A stretch of DNA of 64,000 bases from Lysobacterales bacterium (lineage in GTDB: Bacteria > Pseudomonadota > Gammaproteobacteria > Xanthomonadales > Ahniellaceae). Shown here piece by piece: positions 55,792 to 64,000 of the stretch. Position 1 is the stretch's first letter. Each line of letters opens with the position of its first letter. Made by a program: the position numbers and the translations under genes. The stretch lies in assembly GCA_016182785.1 (NCBI GenBank), contig JACPFU010000031.1, forward strand, positions 1 to 64,000. Direction: 5' to 3'. The notes below the pieces were generated by a model that saw nothing but the letters and a program-made list of their open reading frames with translations, made no database searches and had not been told where the DNA came from.

Positions 55792-57138
55792 TCACGGCAA
55801 CGGGTCGAGTTCGGACTCGATGCGCTGCGCGGCGGCGCTGTAGTCGATCGCATCGAGGTCGCTCGCGTTGCCGAGCAGGTCGTCGAGGATCCGCTGCTGG
55901 ATCTGGCCGCGGCGCTGTGCCTCGGCGTACCCGATGCGGCGGAACATGATCATCGAGTAGCGCGGCACGAAGCGTTCCGGATGCAGGCCGGCGAGGCTGC
56001 GTTCCAGTTGCTTGAGCAGCGCGAAGCGCTCGTCGACCACGGCGTCGCGCATCTCGACGTAGTTCTCGATCGCCATCGACGCGATCGCGTCGGTGTCCGG
56101 CTTGCGCCGCGCGCTGAACTCGGCGAAGGCGGTCGCGGTGTCTGCGTGCGCGGCCAGCAGTCGGTCCAGTTCGACGCAGTCCTCGAACGCGCAGTTCATG
56201 CCCTGGCCGTGGAACGGCACGATCGCATGGGCGGCATCGCCGATCAGCAGCGCGCGCCCATCCAGGTGCCAGCGTTGCAGGTACAGCGTCGCCAGCGGTC
56301 CGACCGGGTTGCGCTCGAACTCGGACACCAGGTCCGGGAGCAGTGGTGCCGCGGTGGGAAATTCGGCGTCGAACAGTGCGCGTACCGCGGCCGGCGAGTC
56401 GAGGCTGTCGAAGCCGGGTGCGCCGTGGCGCGGCAGGAACAGCGTGGCGGTGAAACTGCCATCGAGGTTGGGCAGGGCGATCAGCATGAATCCGCCGCGG
56501 GGCCACAGGTGCAGCGCGTGCGGCTCGACGCGGAAGGCGCCGTTGGGCGCGGACGGTATGCGCAGTTCCTTGTAGCCGTGCGCCATCGACTCGACGCGTT
56601 CGCCGAGATCGATCACGCGCTGCAGCGCCACGCGCAGCGTCGAGTTGGCGCCATCGGCGCCGATCACGCTGTCGAACGCGGTCCTTCGCAACTGCGCATC
56701 GTCACCGGTGAAGCGCAGTTCGCGGCGCGCGAAGTCGGCCGATTCGAGCATGCAGCCGAAATGGAAGGCGGCGCCGCTGGCCTCGGCGGCCTGGATCAGG
56801 CAGGTGTTCAGGCGGCCGCGGTGGATCGACCACAGCACCTCGCTGTCGTCGCGGCCGTAGCGGAAGAAGCGTTCGCTGCCGGATGCGTCGTGCACCATGC
56901 GCCCGCGCATCATCACCGCATGATCGAGCACTTCGCGCTCAAGCCCGGCGCCGCGCAGCGCATGCAGGCCGCGCTCGGCGAGTGCCATGTTGATCGAGCG
57001 ACCGCCAAGGTAGCCGACGTTGCGCGGGTCCGGACGCCGTTCGAACACGCGCACGCGCACGCCACGCTGCGCGAGCTGCAACGCCAGCAGGCTGCCGGCC
57101 AGTCCGGCGCCGATGACGGTGATCTCGTGCTCGGGCAT
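55792..57138 (-). CDS. kmo: Kynurenine 3-monooxygenase
   Basis: FAD- and NADPH-dependent hydroxylase of 448 residues, converting kynurenine to 3-hydroxykynurenine. FAD motif ITVIGAGLAGSLLALQLAQRG at residues 6-26; YLGGRSINMALAERG and WSIHRGRLN are typical of KMO; the second FAD motif is ALLIGDAAHAIVPFHGQGMN. It stands without other kynurenine or NAD-biosynthesis genes here. The C-terminal region, two helices rich in leucine and arginine, probably lies near the membrane. Confidence 0.93.
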   Translation of the reverse strand: MPEHEITVIGAGLAGSLLALQLAQRGVRVRVFERRPDPRNVGYLGGRSINMALAERGLHALRGAGLEREVLDHAVMMRGRMVHDASGSERFFRYGRDDSEVLWSIHRGRLNTCLIQAAEASGAAFHFGCMLESADFARRELRFTGDDAQLRRTAFDSVIGADGANSTLRVALQRVIDLGERVESMAHGYKELRIPSAPNGAFRVEPHALHLWPRGGFMLIALPNLDGSFTATLFLPRHGAPGFDSLDSPAAVRALFDAEFPTAAPLLPDLVSEFERNPVGPLATLYLQRWHLDGRALLIGDAAHAIVPFHGQGMNCAFEDCVELDRLLAAHADTATAFAEFSARRKPDTDAIASMAIENYVEMRDAVVDERFALLKQLERSLAGLHPERFVPRYSMIMFRRIGYAEAQRRGQIQQRILDDLLGNASDLDAIDYSAAAQRIESELDPLP

Positions 57139-57289
57139 GAAGGCGTCCGTGGGGCGGTGGCCGATCCTGACGGTTTGCGTGCAACGCCACGAAAGTCATT
57201 GATCGACATCGGCAAGCTAAGGACAATTCCGTGATGCCCACGTCAATTCACCGCACGCGCGCGCGTGCCCCGCATCGATCCCTGCGCTG

Positions 57290-58138
57290 ATGGCCACCTA
57301 CGCCATCGGCGACGTGCAGGGTTGCCACGATGCGCTGCAGCGCCTGCTCGATCACCTGCGCTTCGATCCGGCCGCCGATCGCCTGTGGTTCTGCGGCGAT
57401 CTGGTCAACCGCGGCGGCCAGTCGCTGGAGACGCTGCGGCTGGTGCGCTCGCTCGATGCGCAGTCGGTGGTCGTGCTCGGCAACCATGATCTGAGCCTGC
57501 TGGCCGTGGCCGAACGCAAGGAAGTCGAGCAGCGGCGGGCCAACGTCGATCTGGCCCGGGTGCTGATGGCCGCGGATCGCGAGGACCTGCTCGCATGGCT
57601 GCGCCACCGCCCGCTGCTGCACATCGACCGCGAACTCGGCTTCGCCATGGTGCATGCCGGGTTGGCGCCGCGCTGGACGCTGAACATCGCCAAGGCGCGC
57701 GCCGCCGAAGTCGAGCGCAAGCTGCAGGGCGCCGACTACCGCAAGCTGCTGAAGAACATGTTCGGCGACCGGCCCGCGCTGTGGTCGAAGAACCTGTCCG
57801 GGATCGAGCGCCTGCGCGCGATCATCAACGTGATGACGCGGATGCGCTACTGCGATGTGCGCGGGCGCATGGAGTTCGCCGCCAAGGGCGCGCCGGGCAC
57901 CCAGGCAGCGGGGCTGTATCCGTGGTTCGAGGTGCCCGGCCACGCGCGCCGCGAGCTGCCGATCGTGTGCGGGCACTGGTCGACGCTCGGCCTGTTCCAG
58001 GGACTCGGCATCCACGCCATCGACACCGGTGCGGTCTGGGGCGGCAAGCTGACCGCGCTCGAGCTCGGCCCGGAGCCGCGCGTGCACGCGGTGCAGTGCG
58101 AGGCGCGGCTGACCCCGCGCGATCGTTCCGCGGACTGA
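57290..58138 (+). CDS. apaH: Symmetrical bis(5'-nucleosyl)-tetraphosphatase ApaH
   Basis: Metallophosphatase of 282 residues that cleaves Ap4A to two ADP and also decaps Np4-RNA. Metal-site motifs are GDVQGCH (7-13), GDLVNRG (36-42) and GNHD (64-67). Two further histidine ligands lie in VHAGLAP and VCGHWS. The 150-base gap upstream to kmo is divergent. Confidence 0.95.
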   Translation: MATYAIGDVQGCHDALQRLLDHLRFDPAADRLWFCGDLVNRGGQSLETLRLVRSLDAQSVVVLGNHDLSLLAVAERKEVEQRRANVDLARVLMAADREDLLAWLRHRPLLHIDRELGFAMVHAGLAPRWTLNIAKARAAEVERKLQGADYRKLLKNMFGDRPALWSKNLSGIERLRAIINVMTRMRYCDVRGRMEFAAKGAPGTQAAGLYPWFEVPGHARRELPIVCGHWSTLGLFQGLGIHAIDTGAVWGGKLTALELGPEPRVHAVQCEARLTPRDRSAD

Positions 58139-58237
58139 CGCGGTGACGAATCGTGGCGCCGGCACGCGCAGGTGCAGTCGGGTGCGCGCGCGGCGGTGGC
58201 ATCGGTCATAATCCGCTCCCGCCACGTCCTGTCCCCC

Positions 58238-61075
58238 ATGTCGAATTTCGCTCCCGGACAACGCTGGATCTCCAATGCCGAGCCTGAACTCGGTCTCGGC
58301 ACCGTATTGCGGGTCGAGGGACGCATGGTCCAGCTGGTCTATGCGCGCACCGGAACCGTGCGCCAGTACGCCGCCCAGTCCGCGCCGCTGACCCGTGCGC
58401 AGTTTCGTGTCGGCGACATGATCACGCTCGCCGGCAGGCCGCAGCGGGTCGAGTCGGTCGATGCCCGCGACGGACTGCTGCACTACGCGGTGCACGGCAT
58501 CAGCGTGTGCGAGACCGGCCTCGACGACCTGCAGAACGTGTCCAAGGCCGAGGACCGGCTCGGACAGGGCCGGGTCGATCGCAACGACCAGTTCGAGTTC
58601 CGCCATCAGGCCTTGCTGCAGCGGGCGCGCGCGCGGCGCAGCGCAGCGTTCGGGCTGCAGAGCGCGCGCGTGGACCTGATCCCGCACCAGTTGCGGGTCG
58701 CGCAGATCGCCGCCGACCGACGTCCGCCGCGGGTGTTGCTGGCCGACGAGGTCGGACTTGGCAAGACCATCGAGGCTGGCCTGATCATCGCCCGCCAGAT
58801 CGCCAGCGGACGCGCCGGACGCGTGCTGCTGCTGGTGCCGGAAACGCTGGTCTACCAGTGGTTCGTGGAATTGCTGCGGCGCTTCAACCTGGCCTTCTCG
58901 ATCTACGACGCCGAGCGCGTCGAGGCGATCGAACTGAACGCCGACGGCCGCAATCCGTTCCAGGACGACGAGCTGGTGCTCACCGACAGCAGCTTCATCG
59001 TCGCCAACCCCGAGCGCGCGAAGCAGCTGGTCACCGCCGGCTGGGACCTGCTGGTGATCGACGAAGCGCACCATCTGGCCTGGTCGCCCGAGGAGGAGAG
59101 CCCGGAGTACGTGCTGGCCGAGGCGCTGGCCCGGCGCACTGCGGGCGTGGTGCTGTTGACCGCGACCCCGGAACAGCTCGGGCGCAGCGGCCATTTCGCC
59201 CGCCTGCGCCTGCTCGACCCGGCGCGCTACCACGATCTCGCGGCGTTCCAGCAGCAGAGCGCCGAATACGCGAAGCTGTCGGCACTGGCGGCGGCGCTGA
59301 TCGAGGGGGGCGCACTCGCACTGGAGCAGCAGCACACGCTGACGGCAACGCTCGGCGAGACCGCGCAGATGCCGGAGGACGATGACGCGCGCGACGCCAT
59401 GCTGGCCGCGCTGATCGACCGGCACGGCACCGGGCGCGTCATGTTCCGCAACCGTCGCGCCGTGGTCGGCGGGTTCCCGAAGCGCGTGCCGGAACTCGTC
59501 ACGCTGCCCGACGAGCAGGCCAATGACGACCTGCGCGGGCACCTGCTCGCCGAGTTCCTGAGCGATGTCGATGCGCATGCGCACGCGCTGCCGCTGAACT
59601 ACGCGAAGGACCCGCGCCTGGCCTGGCTGGTCGCGCTGCTCGACGAGTTCCCGGCCGACAAGTTCCTGCTGATCTGCCGCAGCCAGGCCAAGGTGCTGGC
59701 GCTGGAAGACGCGCTGCGCGCCGCCAGCGGCGTCGCGGTGGCGCGCTTCCACGAAGGCATGAGCATCGTCCAGCGCGACCGCAATGCCGCGTTCTTCCAG
59801 CATGCGGAAGGCGCACGCCTGCTGCTGTGCGCCGAGATCGGTTCGGAGGGGCGCAACTTCCAGTTCGCACACCACCTGGTGTTCTGGGACCTGCCGCCCG
59901 ACCCCGACCAGCTCGAACAGCGCATCGGCCGGCTCGATCGCATCGGCCAGAGGCGCGACGTGCATCTGCACTTCGCCCGCTTCCGCCACACCGCGCAGGA
60001 AGCCCTGCTGCGCTGGTTCGACGAAGGCCTCGACGCCTTCCGCAGCAGTCCGCAGGATGGCCGCGAGCTGTTGCGTCGCTTCGGTGCCGAGCTGGTGCAC
60101 GTGGCCCGCGAATACGCCGCCGGGCATTCGGCCGCCGAGGAAGCGCTGGATTCGCTGATCCGGCGCACGCAGGCGGCCCACCGCGAACTCGCGGCCGCGA
60201 TCCAGAACGGGCGCGACCGCCTGCTCGAACTCGCCACCCAGCGCGCCGCGCCCGACGCCCTGCTGCAGCGCGCGTTGCAAGACGACGACCACGACCCGGA
60301 ACGCGACGAGTTCGTGCTCAAGCTGTTCGAGCAGTTCGGCATCAGCGCCGAAGAACTGGGCGGGACCATTCACCTGCTCGACCCCGAGTACCTGAGCACC
60401 GAGGGCTTTCCCGGTTTCGAGGGCGGCCCGCGCCAGGCCACCTTCGACCGCAGCACGGCGCTGGCGCGCGAGGACGTGCTGTTCCTGCGCCTCGATCATC
60501 CGATGGTGCAGGGCGCGCTCGACCTGCTGCTCAGCGCCGAGACCGGCAATGCCGCGTTCCTGGTCGATGCGGCGTTGCCCCCGCGTTCGGCGCTGCTCGA
60601 AGCGGTGTTCCTGCTGGAATGCGTGGCCCCGGCGAAACTGCATGTCGATCGTTTCCTGCCGCCGCTGCCGTTGCGCGCAGTGGTCGACTCGCGCCTGAGC
60701 GAACGTCCGGACTTCCAGCCCTCGGACGAGGCACGGCGCAAGTCCGGGGAACTGACGATCGACCTCGGCAAGCTGCGCAAGGTGCTGAACCAGTTGCTGC
60801 CGCCGATGCTGAAGACCGCGCAGGCCAAGGTCGAGCGCCTGGCACGACGCGAAGTCGAGGGCGCGATGCTGGCCGCCGACCAGCGACTGGAAACCGAGAT
60901 CGAACGCCTGGTCGCGCTGGCCGAAGTCAATCCCGGCGTGCGCGCCGAGGAGATCGCCGCCGCGCGCGACGAGAAGCAGCAGCTGCACGAACTGCTGCCC
61001 GAGTCGCGGCTGCGCCTCGACGCCGTTCGCCTGATCGTCAGCCCGGACTTCCTCGCGCTCGCCAACCGCGGCTGA
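58238..61075 (+). CDS. rapA: RNA polymerase-associated helicase-like protein RapA
   Basis: Swi2/Snf2 ATPase of 945 residues that recycles RNA polymerase. Two N-terminal Tudor-like domains (FAPGQRWISNAEPELGLGTVL), Walker A DEVGLGKT at 170-177, DEAH at 275-278, and the motif VI arginine in QRIGRLDRIGQR. The C-terminal RapA-specific domains reach the end. The start is the ATG at 58238 directly before SNFAPGQRW; 99 bases after apaH. Confidence 0.93.
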   Translation: MSNFAPGQRWISNAEPELGLGTVLRVEGRMVQLVYARTGTVRQYAAQSAPLTRAQFRVGDMITLAGRPQRVESVDARDGLLHYAVHGISVCETGLDDLQNVSKAEDRLGQGRVDRNDQFEFRHQALLQRARARRSAAFGLQSARVDLIPHQLRVAQIAADRRPPRVLLADEVGLGKTIEAGLIIARQIASGRAGRVLLLVPETLVYQWFVELLRRFNLAFSIYDAERVEAIELNADGRNPFQDDELVLTDSSFIVANPERAKQLVTAGWDLLVIDEAHHLAWSPEEESPEYVLAEALARRTAGVVLLTATPEQLGRSGHFARLRLLDPARYHDLAAFQQQSAEYAKLSALAAALIEGGALALEQQHTLTATLGETAQMPEDDDARDAMLAALIDRHGTGRVMFRNRRAVVGGFPKRVPELVTLPDEQANDDLRGHLLAEFLSDVDAHAHALPLNYAKDPRLAWLVALLDEFPADKFLLICRSQAKVLALEDALRAASGVAVARFHEGMSIVQRDRNAAFFQHAEGARLLLCAEIGSEGRNFQFAHHLVFWDLPPDPDQLEQRIGRLDRIGQRRDVHLHFARFRHTAQEALLRWFDEGLDAFRSSPQDGRELLRRFGAELVHVAREYAAGHSAAEEALDSLIRRTQAAHRELAAAIQNGRDRLLELATQRAAPDALLQRALQDDDHDPERDEFVLKLFEQFGISAEELGGTIHLLDPEYLSTEGFPGFEGGPRQATFDRSTALAREDVLFLRLDHPMVQGALDLLLSAETGNAAFLVDAALPPRSALLEAVFLLECVAPAKLHVDRFLPPLPLRAVVDSRLSERPDFQPSDEARRKSGELTIDLGKLRKVLNQLLPPMLKTAQAKVERLARREVEGAMLAADQRLETEIERLVALAEVNPGVRAEEIAAARDEKQQLHELLPESRLRLDAVRLIVSPDFLALANRG

Positions 61076-61106
61076 GCTCGCTGCGCGCCTGCCGACGAGG
61101 TGTTCG

Positions 61107-61694
61107 TCAGCGCGGCGGAAGCGCGCGTTGCGCGATGATCTGCTCGGCAACGTCGAGCACGGTGTTCGCGGGCAGCAGCGCGTCGATCACCGGCACCGTC
61201 GGCAGCGGTCGCTCGAAGCGGGCGAGCACGGCGTCGACCAGCGCCGGGGTGCGGTCGTCGGCCGGGTGGTAGCGGCCGGACTTGCGGTCGGCGCCGATGC
61301 GCGCCTTGGCGACTTCCGCGGGCAGGTCCAGCCAGATCGGCACCAGCACCAGATCGTACTTGGCAGCGATGCGCGCGACCCGATCCAGGTCGCCGCGGCT
61401 GGAGAAAGTCATGCCGTCGATCACCGTCGATTCGCCGAGGGCACCGTTCACCTCCACCGCCAGCAGCAGCGCGTGGAAGGCAGCGCGCTTCTCCGGCAGC
61501 GAGTGCGTGCACTGCGGGAACAGCGCGCGGGCGATCAGGTCGCGGTTGGCCAGGCGCAGGTCCAGGCGTTCCGCCAGCGCGTTGGCCAGCGTCGACTTGC
61601 CGGCGCCGGGCAGTCCGATCAATGCGACCACCAGCGGTCGCGGCCAGTGCGGATGGCGCGCGCGCGGCGCCTGGGGCAGTGGGGTCGCAGTCAT
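61107..61694 (-). CDS. P-loop kinase-like ATPase
   Basis: A 195-residue protein of the zeta-toxin / APS-kinase / nucleotide kinase type. Walker A GLPGAGKST at 27-35, with STVIDGMTFSSRGDLDRV as the second strand and VLVPIWLDLPAEVAKAR following, which resembles the 'lid' segment of shikimate/gluconate-type kinases. The substrate is unknown. Starts divergently from the DUF502 gene, 79 bases apart. Confidence 0.72.
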   Translation of the reverse strand: MTATPLPQAPRARHPHWPRPLVVALIGLPGAGKSTLANALAERLDLRLANRDLIARALFPQCTHSLPEKRAAFHALLLAVEVNGALGESTVIDGMTFSSRGDLDRVARIAAKYDLVLVPIWLDLPAEVAKARIGADRKSGRYHPADDRTPALVDAVLARFERPLPTVPVIDALLPANTVLDVAEQIIAQRALPPR

Positions 61695-61773
61695 GGCGAG
61701 AGCATAGCGGCGCCTTGTGGCGCTGGTCAGCGACGCGTGTCACCGGCACACTCGCGCACCGCGAGGACCCGCC

Positions 61774-62436
61774 ATGATCCGACGACTGCTGCAGCGTTAC
61801 TTCGTCCCCGGACTGCTCACCCTGATCCCGATCTGGCTGACCTGGATCGTGTTCAAGTTCGTGTTCCAGGCCCTGTCGATGGTGTCCTCGCCGTGGATCA
61901 AGGCAGTGTTCGATCCGCTGGCGCGCGCGCATCCGGCGCTGTTTGGCTGGCTGGCATCGTCGACCACGCAGTTCCTGCTCGGCGTGTTGCTGACGCTGTC
62001 GCTGATCCTGTTCACCGGCTGGCTGAGCCGGCGCGTGATCGGCAAGCGCCTGCTGTTGCTGTTCGAGCAGACGCTGGAGCGGGTGCCGCTGGCGAAGACC
62101 ATCTACGGCGGCACCAAGCAGTTGCTGGAAGCGCTGCAGACCAAGCCCGACGGCACCCAGCGCGTGGTGCTGATCGACTTCCCGTCGCCGGAGATGAAGA
62201 CCATCGGTCTGGTCACGCGCGTGCTGCGCGATGCGCGCACCGGCCAGGAAATGGCGGCCGTGTACGTGCCGACGACACCGAACCCGACCTCGGGTTACCT
62301 GGAGATCGTGCCGGTATCGAAGCTGACGCCGACCGACTGGAGCGTCGACCAGGCGATGGCCTTCATCATCTCCGGCGGGGCCAAGTCGCCGGAGACGCTG
62401 CGCTTCTATCGCGACGACGAAACGCCGATCCGCTGA
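61774..62436 (+). CDS. DUF502 membrane protein
   Basis: A 220-residue integral membrane protein of DUF502. Two membrane helices (about 8-32 and 65-90) with the conserved LERVPLAKTIYGGTKQLLEAL and GLVTRVLRD and VYVPTTPNPTSGYLEIVP. Its role is unknown. The ATG at 61774 has a GCGAGGACC upstream. It ends 30 bases before the next gene on the same strand. Confidence 0.85.
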   Translation: MIRRLLQRYFVPGLLTLIPIWLTWIVFKFVFQALSMVSSPWIKAVFDPLARAHPALFGWLASSTTQFLLGVLLTLSLILFTGWLSRRVIGKRLLLLFEQTLERVPLAKTIYGGTKQLLEALQTKPDGTQRVVLIDFPSPEMKTIGLVTRVLRDARTGQEMAAVYVPTTPNPTSGYLEIVPVSKLTPTDWSVDQAMAFIISGGAKSPETLRFYRDDETPIR

Positions 62437-62466
62437 ACTCCGCTGTCCATACCCGAGGTATCGCCG

Positions 62467-64000
62467 ATGCGCCTGATCCTGGCCCTGCTGCTGCTCGCCA
62501 CCACCGCCGTCCACGGCAAACGCCTGCAGACGCCGGCCGAGGCCGATGGCCTGCTGCAGACGCCGGATGCGGCGACGACCTTTGCCTTTCTCGACCGCCT
62601 CGATGCCGCGAGCGATCGCATCGAGGTGCGCCGCTTCGGCACCACGCCCGAAGGCCGTGCGCTGCGCGTCGTGATCGCCGGCGAGGTCCGTCCGGATCGG
62701 GCGCTGGTGTTCGTGCAGGCCGGCATCCACGCCGGCGAGATCGAGGGCAAGGACGCCGGGCTGATGCTGCTTGCCGCGATCGCCGCGAACGATCGTCGTG
62801 CGCGGCGCTGGCTGGAGCATGCGACGCTGGTGTTCGTGCCGATCCTCAACCTCGATGGCCACGAGCGCCGCTCGCGTTTCAACCGCATCAACCAGAACGG
62901 CCCGGTCGAGATGGGCTGGCGTGGCACCGGCCAGCGCCTGAACCTCAACCGCGACTACCTCAAGGCCGACGCGCCGGAGATGCGCGCGTTGCTGGCGCTG
63001 ATCAACGAAGTGAACCCGGACATCCTGATCGACAGCCACACCACCAATGGCGCCGACTACCAATACGACCTGACCTGGTCGATGGACGACACCGTGGTCC
63101 AGCACCCGCGCTTGCGCGCGTGGCAGGAGCAAGCGCTGGTCGGGCGCGTGCAGTCGCGCCTGGAACGGCAGGGACACCTGGTCGCGCCCTACATCGAATT
63201 GAACGATCCCACCGATCCGCGAAAGGGCTTCACCAATTTCGGCGCCAGCCCGCGTTATTCCACCGGCTATGCGGTTGCGCGCGGGCGTGTCGGCCTGCTG
63301 CTGGAGACGCACATGCTGAAGCCGTATCCGGTGCGTGTGCGCGCGACCCTGGATGTGCTCAGCGCGATCCTCGACGACATCGCCGCGCATCCGGGCGAGT
63401 TGCGCGCGGCGACGCGGCAGGTCGATGCCGACACCGTTGCGCGTGCCGCGGACGCGGGCGCCAGCGTGCCGGTCCAGGTCGAGAACGCCGGCATCGCCGA
63501 GGACTTCGCGTTCAAGGGGTACGCCTTCACGATCACGCAGAGCGAGGTCAGCGGCGGTCCCTGGATCCGCTACGACCCGGGCCAGCCGAAGACGTTCACC
63601 GTGCCGTTCTACCGCAAGGTCAAGGTCGCGCAGGCGCTGAAGCCGGCTGCGGCGTATGCGATTCCGCAGCAATGGACCGCACTCGTCGAGCGTCTGCGCG
63701 TGCACGGCGTGCGACTGCAACGCATTGCGCACGACGCGCGCGTGCCGGCCGAGGTGTCGCTGGTGTCGAAGCCGCAGTTCGCGCCGGCCTCGTTCGAGGG
63801 TCGCGTCGCCCTCACCGCGTTCGAGCACCGCCGCGAAATGCGCGAGATGCCGCTTCGCGCCGGCGACTGGCTGGTGCCGATGGACCAGCCGCTGGCCAAC
63901 GTCGCGCTGCACATCCTGGAACCGGATGCACCGGATTCGGCGCTGCGCTGGGGCGATTTCAACATCGTGTTCGAGCAGCGCGAATACGCCGATGGCCGCG
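62467..64000 (+). CDS. Zinc carboxypeptidase-like protein (M14 family), runs off the window
   Basis: At least 511 residues, open at the window edge. Signal peptide MRLILALLLLATTAVHG, then the M14 fold with zinc ligands H88 and E91 (GIHAGEIEGKD) and H191 (DSHTTNG); N161-R162 (LNRDY) are the substrate carboxylate-binding residues, and the catalytic glutamate is in LLLETHML. Secreted peptidase trimming C-terminal residues or cell-wall peptides; substrate unknown. The C-terminus and full length are not visible. Confidence 0.88.
   Translation, partial: MRLILALLLLATTAVHGKRLQTPAEADGLLQTPDAATTFAFLDRLDAASDRIEVRRFGTTPEGRALRVVIAGEVRPDRALVFVQAGIHAGEIEGKDAGLMLLAAIAANDRRARRWLEHATLVFVPILNLDGHERRSRFNRINQNGPVEMGWRGTGQRLNLNRDYLKADAPEMRALLALINEVNPDILIDSHTTNGADYQYDLTWSMDDTVVQHPRLRAWQEQALVGRVQSRLERQGHLVAPYIELNDPTDPRKGFTNFGASPRYSTGYAVARGRVGLLLETHMLKPYPVRVRATLDVLSAILDDIAAHPGELRAATRQVDADTVARAADAGASVPVQVENAGIAEDFAFKGYAFTITQSEVSGGPWIRYDPGQPKTFTVPFYRKVKVAQALKPAAAYAIPQQWTALVERLRVHGVRLQRIAHDARVPAEVSLVSKPQFAPASFEGRVALTAFEHRREMREMPLRAGDWLVPMDQPLANVALHILEPDAPDSALRWGDFNIVFEQREYADGR

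Noticed and set aside
57248..61150. A 1300-codon open frame opposite rapA and apaH
   Set aside because: No recognisable domain and low-complexity Arg/Ala/Gln-rich translation; rapA and apaH on the other strand have all motifs. It is a high-GC antisense shadow.
60496..63912. A 1138-codon open frame opposite rapA, DUF502 and the carboxypeptidase
   Set aside because: Same reasoning: shadow of three real genes, no family motif.

Overview
The window is high-GC chromosomal DNA, most consistent with a gammaproteobacterium of the order Lysobacterales/Xanthomonadales. This placement is inferred from gene content: a full System I ccm operon, puu/spu polyamine catabolism with a pot-type transporter, SlyD, RapA, ApaH, many large secreted choice-of-anchor type proteins, and REP-like palindromes of the GTAGG...CGTGG kind. 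It is not a database result.

Layout. 1-4.5 kb: a type I restriction-modification island (hsdR-hsdM-hsdS, minus strand) whose hsdS is cut short at what looks like the remnant end of an insertion sequence. The island is visibly less GC-rich than its flanks. 4.7-9.2 kb: a CsaA-like protein, a Tat-exported class V aminotransferase-like protein, a lipoprotein, a DoxX-like protein and a PuuC-like aldehyde dehydrogenase. 9.2-10.6 kb: an RHH antitoxin/ParE toxin pair facing an AAA ATPase. 10.6-24.3 kb: exported proteins of mostly unknown function: a lipoprotein, a choice-of-anchor D protein, a beta-helix protein, a TSP3-like protein, a B3-type metallo-beta-lactamase-fold protein, a glycoside-hydrolase-like protein and two others. 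Four of these end in nearly the same short tail, (D/N)(G/S)FE. 24.5-26.5 kb: mobile mystery proteins A/B (HTH + Fic) back to back with a Phd antitoxin/PIN toxin pair.

26.6-38.7 kb: a polyamine catabolism and uptake region. It has puuB and puuA on the minus strand, then puuD, a second puuA-like gene, spuC, potF, potG, potH, potI and a succinate-semialdehyde dehydrogenase on the plus strand. Together with the distant puuC this covers putrescine import and its conversion to succinate. REP-like elements sit in the gaps of this cluster.

38.8-44.0 kb: small envelope proteins, an acyl-CoA dehydrogenase, a WHy/LEA-2-like lipoprotein, SlyD and an unknown membrane protein. 44.4-51.05 kb: a tightly overlapping ccmABCDEFGHI cytochrome c maturation operon (minus strand), with a REP-like palindrome inserted in frame inside ccmF. 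51.1-64 kb: a DUF3293 protein, a 1380-residue secreted subtilase with a duplicated C-terminal module, kynurenine 3-monooxygenase, ApaH, RapA, a P-loop kinase-like protein, a DUF502 membrane protein and a zinc carboxypeptidase that runs off the window.

No rRNA, tRNA or CRISPR array was recognised. Many very long reading frames opposite the real genes are high-GC shadows and are omitted.
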